Shown: positions 25,009 to 35,828 of the stretch, one piece after another | Position numbering within the stretch: the first letter of the stretch is position 1 | Layout of the letters: each line of letters opens with the position of its first letter | Assembly (NCBI GenBank): GCA_009823505.1 | Contig: VZQC01013730.1 | Location: 641,227 to 705,226, forward strand | Length of the DNA: 64,000 nt | Origin: Rhizomys pruinosus | Lineage: Eukaryota > Chordata > Mammalia > Rodentia > Spalacidae | Reading direction: 5' to 3' | Notes under the pieces: generated by a model | The model's database searches: none | What the model saw: only the letters and a program-made list of their open reading frames with translations | Told to the model about the DNA's origin: nothing | Translations under genes and position numbers: made by a program

Positions 25009-25822
25009 CCTCTGTGATTTTTAAAACACCTCCATATCCATGAGGCAGCCCCCATTGGTCAAGTAAACTTGCAAATCTGCACCACTTAGATACAAGTGGC
25101 CAGCGAAGGATTTGTCCCATTGACTCTGTCTGTCTTTTTGATTTCACTCTAGCTCTATGTCTTAGCTTCACAATCACTGCTGTGGCTGCCACAGTCACAC
25201 AACCACTGCTGCAGAAGCTGCACAAACAATCCACTATTCCAGAATTCCCTGTGCATTTAGCTTGCTTTGAGTAATCCTGCCTTGACTATATCAAATCTGT
25301 TGCAGATAATTTTCCTCCCAGGGCATGGACACCCATAGCTAATACCCACCCCCATGGAAAGAGTGCCCCACCATCCTGCCCTACCTCTGCGATTTCCTGG
25401 TTCCCAGGCTACTGAGGCAAAGCAAGGAGAGAACTTTGCACTAGAGAATTTATTGGGCTTGCGTACAAAGTGACGGTGGGTAACGTACACTCATATGAGC
25501 CATATGGTCCAGCCAGTCCTGGCAGAAACCATAGCTCACAGGAACCTTATGGCACAGCTGAGTCTGGTGGAACTTATGACCATCTGGAGTCCTGGTATGA
25601 ACTCTCTGTCCTCTGTCCATGCTGGTAAAAGGGCAAGAAAGAGTCCAGTCCTGTGTTTTGGGCTTTTATATGCTCCTACCCACAGATTTCCCCGCATTGC
25701 TGTGGAAACAAATATCTCAGGAAACTGGTTGTGCAGGCTCAGCTTTGTCCTTAGCTCCTCCAAGTACTCAGCTTTTCTGGTGATAAATTCATTTCAAATA
25801 AGATATGTATTTCATCACACAT

Positions 25823-26602
25823 ATGTAAAGCAAATAAACCTATTCCTCCACAAGTTGTTTATGGTCATAGTGTTTATTACAACAACAGAGATTCAAATCG
25901 AATAAGACGGTGGTACCCGAAGTGGGGTATTGTTTTGATCATGTTGTTTAGAAGCTACAGAGGGAAAATCAGTTGTGCTCTTGGAGCCTAGTGAGCTGGA
26001 CTTTGGGAAAATGGAGACCTAGAGATGATGGATGTGTGGCTTATAAAGATTCAGAGGAAAGTTTGAAAGCTCTTCAAAGACTCTATCTGGACTATTTATA
26101 TGACATGTTAAATTGAGAATTGGATTTTGATCACTCACAGTCAAAGAATCAGCTATGGTTAGAGAAACAGCATCACTGAGGTGAATTCTTCTGGGCTATA
26201 TTTCCCCAAGGTCAGAAGAGAGAAGCCGAAATATAGAAGGGAGTAAGGTTGCATCTCAAGCTAGAAGATAGACTTGATAATGTTTAGGATTCTCCCAATT
26301 GGTACTGCTTTGGAAAATATGAAGTGGTCATAGAGAGAATCTGAATCTTGGTACCCAATGAGGCTAAGAAATGAAATTGGTGAAGATGTAGCCCCAGTTG
26401 CAGGGAAGACTCAAATAGATGTCAAGCCTGTGGGATTAATATCAAGGACAGTGGGAAAGAATTGATTGGAAACCTCACTGAGGACTTAAAACAACTTGTG
26501 TATGCTTTGACGGTGCAGAACTAGAGGATGGGCTGCCTAAACCCTTTGGAGCACAGAAAATTCCTGAGTAGATGCAAAATATCTATACAATGGGACTTTG
26601 GT
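25823..26602 (+). repeat. MaLR-type LTR end and internal region (copy A)
   Basis: Same as 33,571-34,349; see there. Ends at the N. Confidence 0.72.
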
Positions 26603-26603
26603 N
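26603..26603. other. Single ambiguous base (N) at duplication junction
   Basis: The only non-ACGT base in the window. It sits exactly between the end of copy A (gggactttggt) and the start of copy B (ggctgatgcc), so it probably marks a contig join or closed gap. Confidence 0.95.
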
Positions 26604-27415
26604 GGCTGATGCCACAAGCTTACATCCTCTAATGGTTAGGAGATGTTATAAACCACACGACGACCCTGTCATACTTAACAGAAGAAAATGTAATTCATGG
26701 ATTAACATACCATCCAAACATCTGTGTCTATACCAAAGTAACCTACCATAACAATTAGTAATGTTTAAATACCTATATATCCAATTGCAAGTGCTTCATT
26801 GGTAGGACCAAAAGGCTATATATTATACTGTTTAAATACCTATATATTTAATTGCATGTGCTTCATTAGTAGGATTGAAAGGATATGCCTGGACAAGCTG
26901 GCAGCCCATGAAAGAAAACAGCCAGAATTGACTAGAGACCAACACAACAGCTCCAGAGAAAGTAGACTGTTTTGCATCTCATCCACCTGTTCCCCTTTTC
27001 TAAGCCTAGGGAACAATCTGTGGAAGAGGAGGCGTGGTAGAATGTAAGGGCTGCGATTGTGGTGAATGGTGAAACTACAACAATATAGACTGGACACTCA
27101 TTTGATCAACTTGATTGAACATCCAAGCCCCCCCCTGCTGGATGGTGGGACCCATGAGCTGTGTGGGTTTGGGCACAACTGCTCGCAAATTGGTTTTACA
27201 TGAAGGATGCTTGTACTCACAAACTATCACTTATTGTTAAAAAAAAATGAAAACAAAACAAAACAAAAACCAGAAAGATGCAGAAAAGTTATGGCAGAAT
27301 GCATGATCTGGCATGGGTAGAGGTGGGGAGGGGTGAAGGGAAGGGGATATACGCCTGAACTGAATTGGAAAATGATGTATGAAATACACAAAGCATCAAT
27401 AAAAAAATTAATTAA
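26604..27415 (+). repeat. L1-like 3' UTR (copy B)
   Basis: Counterpart of 18,769-19,600, with a cleaner 3' end: G-rich tract near 27,318-27,348, then aatgatgtatgaaatacac and caaagcatcaataaaaaaa. The 65-base tandem duplication is at about 26,765 and 26,829. Confidence 0.85.
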
Positions 27416-27647
27416 TAAAAAAAATAAAAAGTGTTTCTAGGTCTATTAAGTGTTTCAGAAAACTTTTAAATGCTAATTACTTACAGGAAATGGGATCTGA
27501 GTTGGTTGTTAAAGGATCTTATTCAATAAATACCTTGTGGGGTTTGGTTTTTCTTTCAAAGTGTTTTACAGCAGCTCTTTTGTTTGCTTTGAAAGTCTTC
27601 TGTTTTCAAAAGGGATGCTTAATTCTGATCATTTCTTTGTGAAAAAA

Positions 27648-27785
27648 TTTTTTTTTTCGTCTTTTCGAGACAGGGTCTCCCTGTAGCCCCAGCTGTCCTG
27701 GAACCCACATTGTAGACCAGGCTGGCCTTGAACTCACAAAGATCCGCCTGCCTCTGCCTCCCAAGTGCTAGGATTAAAGGCGTGC
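27648..27785 (-). repeat. B1 SINE (copy B)
   Basis: Clean complemented B1 from cgagacagggtctccctgta to gctaggattaaaggcgtgc; the head is truncated. tgtgaaaa lies on both sides (27,638 and 27,786). Confidence 0.93.
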
Positions 27786-29395
27786 TGTGAAAATTATTAG
27801 CAGCATTTTTTTACTCTAGATACTTCTCTCATATCTAAAATAAGAAATCGTTTGAGAAAACAAAACTTCAGATGTTTATAGTTTGATAGGTGCATTAATT
27901 CATCTTCAGAATTAATGATGAATTCTAAGATTAGTTTTCCTATCTCATCTTTCTCTGATCTTGTCCTTCATTCTCTATCTCCAACAGTAAATCTCTATAC
28001 ACAAATAGATTATGACCTGTTTTAAGAAAGGCCACTTTTCTTTCATTAAGCTCTATTCACTTGAATATATCCCACATTCCCTCCTCCCCCACAGAACAAA
28101 TCTTTTGCTATAACACTCATGCTTAAGTCCACATTAATGTGTCTTTATTATATTAGATATTATTAAAATTTCCTTTAGCAAGTGAAGATTCCTGGTTTTG
28201 TTTGAATGGAGGTATCTGAAACTTTGAGAACTTCCAGGACTCCTGGGGAAAACTGCTTGTGTGATCTGTCCTACTTCAGGTTCCTTTGTTTCTGTTTTAC
28301 TGGACAGAGACCCACTAAACATCACCTATATCCATCTTTACTTTGGTGCCTGGGTACATGGATTCTTCTTGCCTCATCCCAAAGATGGCCTGAACTAGTC
28401 TGTTGCCTCTAAGAGAACAGCAGATACAGAATGAGACAACTGCAATGTGTTTGGAATGAATACTTTTAGAATTTAATCTTAACCTGAAATTTCAATATTT
28501 CTTTTACTGTCATTCCTGTCACCTCTGATTTATGTAATGTGGATAAATTAGAAAATGGAAAGTCTTCTGGTTTCATATATAAAAACATCTCCCCTATAAG
28601 AAATAATATTATTTCAAACTCTATAAAATTTAGAACTTGGTTTTGTATTAGGAAATCTAATGTTGTATTCCCATCATACCCTGTAAAACTTCAAGAATAA
28701 TCTATCTCTTCATCATTTTACAGTGATTAGTTCTCCAAATCTCTGGTATGTAATAAGCTAATAATATGTCATTACCTTAACCATTTATATATAATGAGAT
28801 TATTAATTCAATGAAGCTAAATGAATTGACTAATATGATATATTCCACTAATATTAAATGTATTTAGAGAATCTTAGATGAGGTTTTAATGATTTTGTAA
28901 CATATTCTAATAAATTATTTTAAGGACACATTCAAGACATAGTTTAATTATCATGTAATTTAATTTTCAATCATGGTCAAGAGTTATTAAAAGCTTCTAA
29001 TTGAGAATGTTGTGATGGCTAAAACCAGTAATTCCAGCACTTGGGTGGCTACAGCCAGGGGATTTTGACAAGGACAACATAAGGTACCTAATGAATCCAA
29101 GCCAGTTTTGCTATAAAGTGTGGTTCTGCCAAAATGAATGAATGAATAGGTAAATGAATGAATGAATGAATAAATAACTCTGAATGGATTTAAGTACAGC
29201 TCAAAGGAGAAAACTTATATTTGATACTAAAATCTTACCCAAGAACTTATATCAGAAGAGGTCATAAACTCCAGAGGAGAAATCCACTGGTACCATTTTG
29301 CTAAATTAATATAGCATATAAATGGATTTTAAATACTTATGCTTGCATCCATTGACAAATGAAGCTCACCTCTCAACAAGCTCCCTCTTCTCTAC
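27786..29395. other. Unassigned stretch (copy B)
   Basis: No gene seen. Contains (AATG)n at about 29,133-29,170. Open frames at 28,134-28,412 on both strands are the same as at 20,321-20,599 and have no recognisable content. Confidence 0.5.
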
Positions 29396-29675
29396 AGCAG
29401 ATGGAAGCCATTACACAAAAGCACAATGAGTCAAAATGCAAGGAATAAGTAATCATGAAGAGTCCATCCCCAAATATTACCTCTGTAACATTTCCACTAT
29501 ACCCCAAACACAGGGAATATCACAGAACATAAGGCAGAATGATTATAAGAGCCACATGAGTGCGAGGACTCAGTGTCTTTTAGACATGAGAGGGATGTTG
29601 AATTCACAATACTTTAACAATATGTTTGCTGACACCATACCTGTGCAAGACCACATCACTCCATATGCTAACACA
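29396..29675 (+). repeat. L1 3' UTR fragment (copy B)
   Basis: Counterpart of 21,600-21,880, ending at ccatatgctaacaca where the LTR element begins. Confidence 0.72.
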
Positions 29676-30104
29676 GTTGGGTGCTGTCCTTCCCTACCTC
29701 TACCATTTCCTGGGTACCCTCCACCAATGCAGGTAAAATGGCGAGCAAGAGTTGAGTCCTTCACGGTGGGCTTTTATATGCCCTTACCCCAGTGTTCCAT
29801 GCTTCCCAGTAGGGACCAGCATTTCTTGAACCCCAGTATTACAGGAAACGTGTACATGCTCAGCTTTGCCCTTATCTCCCCCTCTAAGTATGCAGCTTGT
29901 CTGTTGATAAGTCCATTTCAAAGAAGATGTAAATTTTATCCCAAGCTCCGCCTCCCTTCTTTAGCCCTTACAAACTGGATGGACCAATATCTTCCATGAG
30001 ATTACTTGGGCCTTGGAAGGGAGGGAGGGGGAGAATATCTGTGGTAACATATCAAACTCTCTGATCTGTCCAAGGTCTGTTTTCAACATACTGGTGGCTC
30101 ATTC

Positions 30105-30860
30105 AGAAATCTCCTGCTTCTAATAAAAACACAAATAACAAGAAGCACAGACATCTGAATAAACGTTAATTATTATAACAAGTTACTCTATGGGTACAAA
30201 CACAAATGTTTGGATGCTACCTTAGTTGTGTAATTATAGCTTTTAATGTGACCTGTAAAGTCTTCTACCACTAGGGGGACCATGCTTGCAGTATCAGTCA
30301 AGCATCCTACCCCCTAAAAGAACATGCCATAGATCCAATTAGACTTTCTCTCTGTGTACACATACCTGGCTATCACTACTTCAGTCTTCATTAGTATGGG
30401 AGAGTGTAGTATATGAGTTCTGCAGTAACTCTGGAGAACACTTCCTTTTAGCAATCTACACAATACTCTTTGACATCATGAGGTTCAGCAGTTCATTCAT
30501 AGCTCAAGGTCTCAATGTACTTTTCTTTTCATGCTAACACCACATCATCTCTTCAAGAGTAGGGTCTTTTTACCATCTGCTTTTTGCATGCACCCAAGAT
30601 CATAGGCAAAGAATGTTTGTCTGGGGTGCTTCTGAAGCCTCTGACCAACAGTTCCCTGCAGAGTAGTGCATACCTGGTACTGAAGCTCTCCTCCAACGTG
30701 TCTTACTTAAACACAGAGCTCTCAAGGATCCCATAGTTATACCTTGCCCTTGAACTCCTCCTTACTGAATTTACTTTTTTTCTTTGTTTCTCTAAGTGTA
30801 TTGCATATCTCTCCAACTGGTTTCACATCTGTAAAACAGTCTGACATTAACATTAGGTAT
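30105..30860 (-). repeat. Sequence related to the L1-like 3' UTR family
   Basis: On the minus strand, agaccctactcttgaagaga, gttagcatgaaaag and tctaattggatctatgg match 63,640-63,930 closely and 18,400-18,960 more loosely, in the same order. This places the family's 5' portion inside the LTR-flanked element. Confidence 0.65.
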
Positions 30861-31189
30861 TAAATGAAACATATACCATGCCCAACATAGCACGAGAAGA
30901 GTTTATCTATTTGGACCAGTTGTTGTCTCAGAAGCTCCAAATGAATGCGAGGCATTAATTTAGTTAGGTCTTCAACATCTATAGTCATTTTCTCAAACTC
31001 ATTCAGTATCCTGGGGTTTTTGCACTCAGCCTCCCTGTACTTCTTTAGTTTTGATAGACTCATCGGGCCTTGTTCAAGCTTTCTAGACCTGCACAGTGCC
31101 AAGGAGGAATCCAAATCCTTTTGACTCTGCTGTATTTGCTGTTTAGCTAGTTCAGACAGGATCTGGACCTGACTTCTGGCTGTAGTCAA
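30860..31189 (-). pseudogene. Unrecognised 109-codon open frame
   Basis: Starts MTTARSQVQILSELAKQQIQ, is hydrophilic and rich in Q, K, E and L in its first 60 residues (a possible helix), and ends CYVGHGICFI. In copy A the same frame (23,172-23,414) breaks after 80 codons because of indels. It lies immediately before the L1-like 3' UTR sequence and inside the LTR pair, so it may be the end of a retroelement reading frame. I do not recognise the family and assign no function. Confidence 0.3.
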
Positions 31190-31400
31190 AACACCTACTT
31201 CTTTTTTACTGACACCATGTAGCTACTAGGGGAGGCCACAGCTGGGTAAACTGTTCCCAGCCCAAGGAAGATTTTTCTCAACAGAGAAAGATACCCTGTT
31301 TAACTTGGGGGGAGTTCATTACCCAAACCCCAGAACAGTTTTTAGTCTTTGTACACCACTTATAACTGTTACTCAGGATTTTAAGCCTTCCAGAGGCTTT

Positions 31401-31667
31401 TCAGCATGAAATTTAAAAAAATATTTAATTTTATTTTTTTTGTATGAGTATGAATGTACTGTATGCATGCAGGTTTGTGCACCTGTGTCGTGCAGTGCCA
31501 TGGAGGTCAGAAGAGGGTGTCGGATTCCCCTGGAACTGGAGTTCTCCTGGAATTGGAATTTCAGACGGCTCTCAGCCGCCATGTGGGTGCTGGGAATCGA
31601 ACCCAGATCCTCTGTAAGAGCGGTTGGTGCTCTCAACTGCTAGGCCATCTCTCCAACCCTCAGCATG
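31401..31667 (-). repeat. B2 SINE (copy B), target duplication
   Basis: Complete B2 in complement (31,409-31,659), nested in the LTR-flanked element; tcagcatg at 31,401-31,408 and 31,660-31,667. Confidence 0.95.
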
Positions 31668-31811
31668 TAATTTTTTAATCAATTTTTTTTCTTTAGGAAC
31701 TTGGGCTTGACATAGATCCTGCCATATTTGCTTCCTACTGACCTAAGTAGACTTATTTTTTATAGTCCTTTTTTATATCTCCCTCATGTTTTTTTTCACT
31801 CCTCTACAGAC

Positions 31812-33000
31812 TTACTTTACATGCTGACCTAAGTAACCTAGATTTGACAAAGCTTCCCTTACTTTATAAAGACTCTGTCCTGTCAATGGGCTCAACACAG
31901 TCATTAAAGTTTCATACTGCTCTGGAGGTCCTTGTTCAATTAAGCTTTTCCTTAAATCACTAGTAAATGCAACACTATCTGGCCCAGTGAATTGAGCACT
32001 ATATATTTCTTTTCTCATACTCAGTTCTCACAGTAGTACTTGCCCCTCTCCTGTAATTTTCCACCTCGTGGTATTTGTGAGAATTTCTGCTGGAAATAAC
32101 CATGTACCTCTAAATGCTCTTATGAACAAATCCATTGGGGATATAGTCTCCTTATGCTCTCCCAAATTATGCAGCTTATGTCTCAAAGCTGGCTGGGTGG
32201 TTATATTACTCAGCTTTCCTGCTTCTGCACACTTAACATACCCCCCCCCATGTCCCACAGGCTTATAAGCCAGGTGATGAGGAGCTCTTTTTTAACATTA
32301 TCTGCATTTTCTCCTGGGTCTCCTAGCTGCAAAAAGCAGCATGCTGACATGCTTCTACCTCCTTTTTCTGCGTATACAACTTGCTAGCAAGGTCATAGGG
32401 CATCCTCTTAATTTTCTTTTTCTTTCTCTAACTTTTCTCTTGAATCTTTGATTCGTCTGTGCCATCTCTCCTACTTGGGATGTATCCTTACTAACTTTCA
32501 GCAGATCCAGGACCCCTCTGCCATGATTTGATGCACACTCTGCCATTGATCTTCCATTTTCAAGGCTTACAAAGTCTTCTCCAAGCCATCTGTGATTTTT
32601 TTTTTTTTTTTGGTCTTTTCGAGACAGGGTCTCCCTGTAGCCCCAGCTGTCCTGGAACTCACTTTGTAGACCAGGCTGGCCTTGAACTCACAAAGATCCG
32701 CCTGCCTCTACCTCCCAAGTGCTAGGATTAAAGGCGTGTGCCACCACGCCCAGCCCATCTGTGATTTTTAAAACACCTCCATATCCATGAGGCAGCCCCC
32801 ATTGGTCAAGTAAACTTGCAAATCTGCACCACTTAGATACAAGTGGCCAGCGAAGGATTTGTCCCATTGACTCTGTCTGTCTTTTTGATTTCACTCTAGC
32901 TCTATGTCTTAGCTTCACAATCACTGCTGTGGCTGCCACAGTCACCACCACCACTGCTGCAGAAGCTGCACAAACAATCCACTATTCCAGAATTCCCTGT
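31812..33000 (-). pseudogene. Decayed retroelement-like reading frames
   Basis: Minus-strand frames at 31,812-32,018 (68 codons), 32,028-32,258 (76) and 32,355-32,546 (63) follow one another downstream of the right LTR, separated by stops and a frame change. The first ends ...VREALSNLGYLGQHVK. Position after an LTR suggests a degraded gag-like region, but no zinc knuckle, protease or polymerase motif is visible. Not identified. Confidence 0.3.
32586..32769 (-). repeat. B1 SINE (copy B), 15-bp target duplication
   Basis: Near-consensus complemented B1 (32,601-32,754), complete to gccaccacgcccagc. ccatctgtgattttt is repeated at 32,586-32,600 and 32,755-32,769. It interrupts the LTR-flanked element, so it is younger. 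Confidence 0.96.
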
Positions 33001-33570
33001 GCATTTAGCTTGCTTTGAGTAATCCTGCCTTGACTATATCAAATCTGTTGCAGATAATTTTCCTCCCAGGGCATGGACACCCATAGCTAATACCCACCCC
33101 CATGGAAAGAGTGCCCCACCATCCTGCCCTACCTCTGCGATTTCCTGGTTCCCAGGCTACTGAGGCAAAGCAAGGAGAGAACTTTGCACTAGAGAATTTA
33201 TTGGGCTTGCGTACAAAGTGACGGTGGGTAACGTACACTCATATGAGCCATATGGTCCAGCCAGTCCTGGCAGAAACCATAGCTCACAGGAACCTTATGG
33301 CACAGCTGAGTCTGGTGGAACTTATGACCATCTGGAGTCCTGGTATGAACTCTCTGTCCTCTGTCCATGCTGGTAAAAGGGCAAGAAAGAGTCCAGTCCT
33401 GTGTTTTGGGCTTTTATATGCTCCTACCCACAGATTTCCCCGCATTGCTGTGGAAACAAATATCTCAGGAAACTGGTTGTGCAGGCTCAGCTTTGTCCTT
33501 AGCTCCTCCAAGTACTCAGCTTTTCTGGTGATAAATTCATTTCAAATAAGATATGTATTTCATCACACAT

Positions 33571-34400
33571 ATGTAAAGCAAATAAACCTATTCCTCCACA
33601 AGTTGTTTATGGTCATAGTGTTTATTACAACAACAGAGATTCAAAATAGAATAGACGGTGGTACCAGAAGTGGGGTATTGTTTTGATCATGTTGTTTAGA
33701 AGCTACAGAGGGAAAATCAGTTGTGCTCTTGGAGCCTAGTGAGCTGGACTTTGGGAAAATGGAGACCTAGAGATGATGGATGTGTGGCTTATAAAGATTC
33801 AGAGGAAAGTTTGAAAGCTCTTCAAAGACTCTATCTGGACTATTTATATGACATGTTAAATTGAGAATTGGATTTTGATCACTCACAGTCAAAGAATCAG
33901 CTATGGTTAGAGAGACCAGCATCACTGAGGTGAATTCTTCTGGGCTATATTTCCCCAAGGTCAGAAGAGAGAAGCCGAAATATAGAAGGGAGTAAGGTTG
34001 CATCTCAAGCTAGAAGATAGACTTGATAATGTTTAGGATTCTCCCAATTGGTACTGCTTTGGAAAATATGAAGTGGTCATAGAGAGAATCTGAATCTTGG
34101 TACCCAATGAGGCTAAGAAATGAAATTGGTGAAGATGTAGCCCCAGTTGCAGGGAAGACTCAAATAGATGTCAAGCCTGTGGGATGAGTATCAAGGACAG
34201 TGAAAGATGTGATATGGAACCTCACTGAGGCTGAAACAACTTGTGTGATGCTTTGAATGGCAGAACTAGAGGAGTGGGGCTTTCTAAACCCTTTGGAGCA
34301 CAGAAAATTCCTGAGTAGATGCAAAATATCTATACAATGGGACTTTGGTTTTACTAAGTGTGCTCAGTTCATTCTTTCCTCCTTTTTGAGATTTAAAGGA

Positions 34401-34439
<39 letters not shown>

Positions 34440-34632
34440 ACATATATAATTGTACAGAAGTAAGTTAGTAAGGACCATTCGTCCTTGATCTATGCTTCAG
34501 TTTCAGCCTCAAAGTTCTTTCCCCCAGCATCCTTGAATAATGGAAAATGAGAAAAAACCAAGCCTTTCCTCCCTGAGTTTGTTTTGCTTAGCAGTTTATC
34601 ACAGCCACAAAGAAGGAAATCAATACTGAGGG
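33571..34632 (+). repeat. MaLR-type LTR remnant and internal region
   Basis: caaataaacctattcctccacaag and gtttattacaacaaca (33,578-33,640) are a MaLR LTR 3' end. ggtaccagaagtggggtatt (33,659) is the internal start next to the primer site. Internal sequence continues to about 34,350. A second LTR-like end, agtttatcacagccacaaag, is at 34,590-34,612. The upstream half of the first LTR is missing, apparently cut by the minus-strand LTR element. Confidence 0.72.
34408..34441 (+). repeat. (CA)n microsatellite
   Basis: About 16 CA units with one interruption, inside the MaLR remnant. Confidence 0.93.
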
Positions 34633-34750
34633 ACAATGAATTGTCTTTAAGGGTGTGTCCCCTGAAGTGATCATAAATAATAATAAGTCATCAGTCTAAA
34701 ACTCATGTAACATACAGGCAACTCTCACTGGCCTCAGTATCCTGTGGGAC

Positions 34751-34912
34751 TGTGGTGGTTTTAATGAGAATGTCCCCCATGGGCTTTAAGTGTTCAGATA
34801 TTTTGTCTCCAGTTGGTGGCACTGTTCTTGGAGGTTTTAGAAGGTGTGGCAGTGCTGGAGGAAGTACGTCATTGGGGGCAGGCTTAGTGAGTTTAACAAG
34901 ACTTTCTATCTC

Positions 34913-34974
<62 letters not shown>

Positions 34975-35169
34975 TTCTCTCTCTCCTTCTTGTGCTCATT
35001 GTGAGATATGACCCTTGGCTTGCTGCTCCAGCCCCAGCCACCATGCTTCCCACCACAATCGACTCTGATTCCCTTGGAACCATCAATCATAAGCTCAAAT
35101 AAACTCTTCCTTTATAAGTTTCCTTGCTCATGTTCGTTTTATCACAGCAACAGGAACGTGACTAATACA
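34751..35169 (+). repeat. MaLR 5' LTR
   Basis: 419 bases, TG...CA. Longer than its partner because of a large TC expansion and a retained gttcagatattttgtctcca segment. Confidence 0.88.
34915..34990 (+). repeat. (TC)n microsatellite in LTR
   Basis: About 35 TC-rich units with a few interruptions. The right LTR has only a short tctctctcgctctctctgc at the same point. Confidence 0.95.
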
Positions 35170-35657
35170 GTTATTTTGGTACCAGAGAGTGGGCTGCTGG
35201 TTGTGAAGAACCATGTGGATGTTTGGAGAAATGTGGAAGACTTTAGAACTTTGGGCTAGAAAAGCTGTTAACTACTGTAAGCAGAGCTTAACCAGCCATT
35301 CTAGTAGAAGCCTGGAAGAAAGCATTGGTGCAAAAAATGTAGTTCCAGGGGAAAATAAAGACTTAGGCAGCAATTGGGATATTTTGATGAAGAGTCTGGT
35401 AGCAGTTTGCCCACAGCCCAAATGCTTGCCTGATGCTAAGTTGAAAAGCAATGGACTGATGTCTTTGCCAGAGGATATTTCAAGACAGCCTAATGTAGAA
35501 ATGGTGGCATGGCTATTAATGGTGAATATTGTACAGATCTACAGTAAAGAAAAGCAGATGGGACAGAAAGAAATGTAGAATGTACAGTTTGAAAACCCAA
35601 ACTAAGAACATTAAAGGTGGGGCCAAGGCATGTGAAGGAGAGGTTCCTTTTGATAAG

Positions 35658-35828
35658 GAGATTAAAGTAATTAAGGAGAGGCCCAGCTACTTACAAGTAA
35701 ACAATGGAAAAAGTGAGATTAAAGTGATTAAGGAGATGCCTATCTATTTACAAGTAAACAATGCAAAAATTGAGATCAAACTGATTAAGGAGGGGCCTGG
35801 AGATTTACAATTAAACAACAGAAATAGT
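35658..35828 (+). repeat. 57-bp x 3 in-frame tandem repeat
   Basis: Units 35,658-35,714, 35,715-35,771 and 35,772-35,828. Each is 57 bases (19 codons), starting gagattaaag or a variant. The frame 35,529-35,945 reads through all three as EIKVIKE..P..LQVNN-type units and stays open for 138 codons. Sits in the internal region of the MaLR provirus. Confidence 0.93.

Larger units (their letters stand above)
21881..25822 (-). mobile_element. LTR-flanked element (copy A)
   Basis: Indel-rich duplicate of the element at 29,676-33,570; see that entry for structure. The TATA-like boxes lie at about 21,976 and 25,666. Its inserted B2 (23,655-23,906) and B1 (24,851-25,008) are present but damaged by small indels. 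Confidence 0.6.
18769..26602 (+). repeat. 7.8-kb duplicated block, copy A (indel-rich)
   Basis: Collinear with 26,605-34,349 from gctgatg..acaagcttaca to aatgggactttggt. Long stretches are identical (for example 21,650-22,200 against 29,450-30,000). Between them are patches with dozens of one- or two-base insertions and deletions, mostly disrupting SINE consensus in this copy. Ends at the single N at 26,603. Best read as the low-accuracy end of one contig overlapping the next. Confidence 0.95.
29676..33570 (-). mobile_element. LTR-flanked element with nested SINEs and L1-like sequence
   Basis: Two related LTR-like ends in the same orientation: right (5') about 33,100-33,570 and left (3') about 29,676-30,005. 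Both have a minus-strand gcatataaaagcc-type TATA box (33,407 and 29,767 regions) and a ccaggaaat..agaggtaggg..gga end. The left one lacks roughly 215 bases holding the aataaattct polyA signal. Between them are short minus-strand frames I do not recognise, stretches similar to the L1-like 3' UTR (30,105-30,860), a B2 and a B1. It could be a defective endogenous retrovirus, or two LTRs flanking unrelated sequence. Confidence 0.55.
26605..34349 (+). repeat. 7.8-kb duplicated block, copy B (cleaner)
   Basis: Second copy of the block. Its SINEs fit consensus and its reading frames are longer, so it is the better version, except for the first couple of hundred bases, which also look damaged. After 34,349 the sequence continues within the MaLR internal region, as expected if this is the true chromosome path. 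Confidence 0.95.

Noticed and set aside
29676..33570. A functional endogenous retrovirus
   Set aside because: No polymerase, protease or envelope motifs are visible, the frames are short and interrupted, and one LTR lacks its polyA-signal region.
18769..34349. A real recent tandem duplication
   Set aside because: Not excluded, but the N exactly at the junction, the one-sided indel damage and the contig-end geometry fit an assembly artefact better.
34703..35102. Arg/Glu- or Ser/Leu-repeat open frames of 116-127 codons
   Set aside because: Translations of the (TC)n tract in the MaLR LTR.
35658..35828. A CRISPR-like array
   Set aside because: Three directly adjoining 57-base units without spacers, in a retroelement interior of a mammalian genome.
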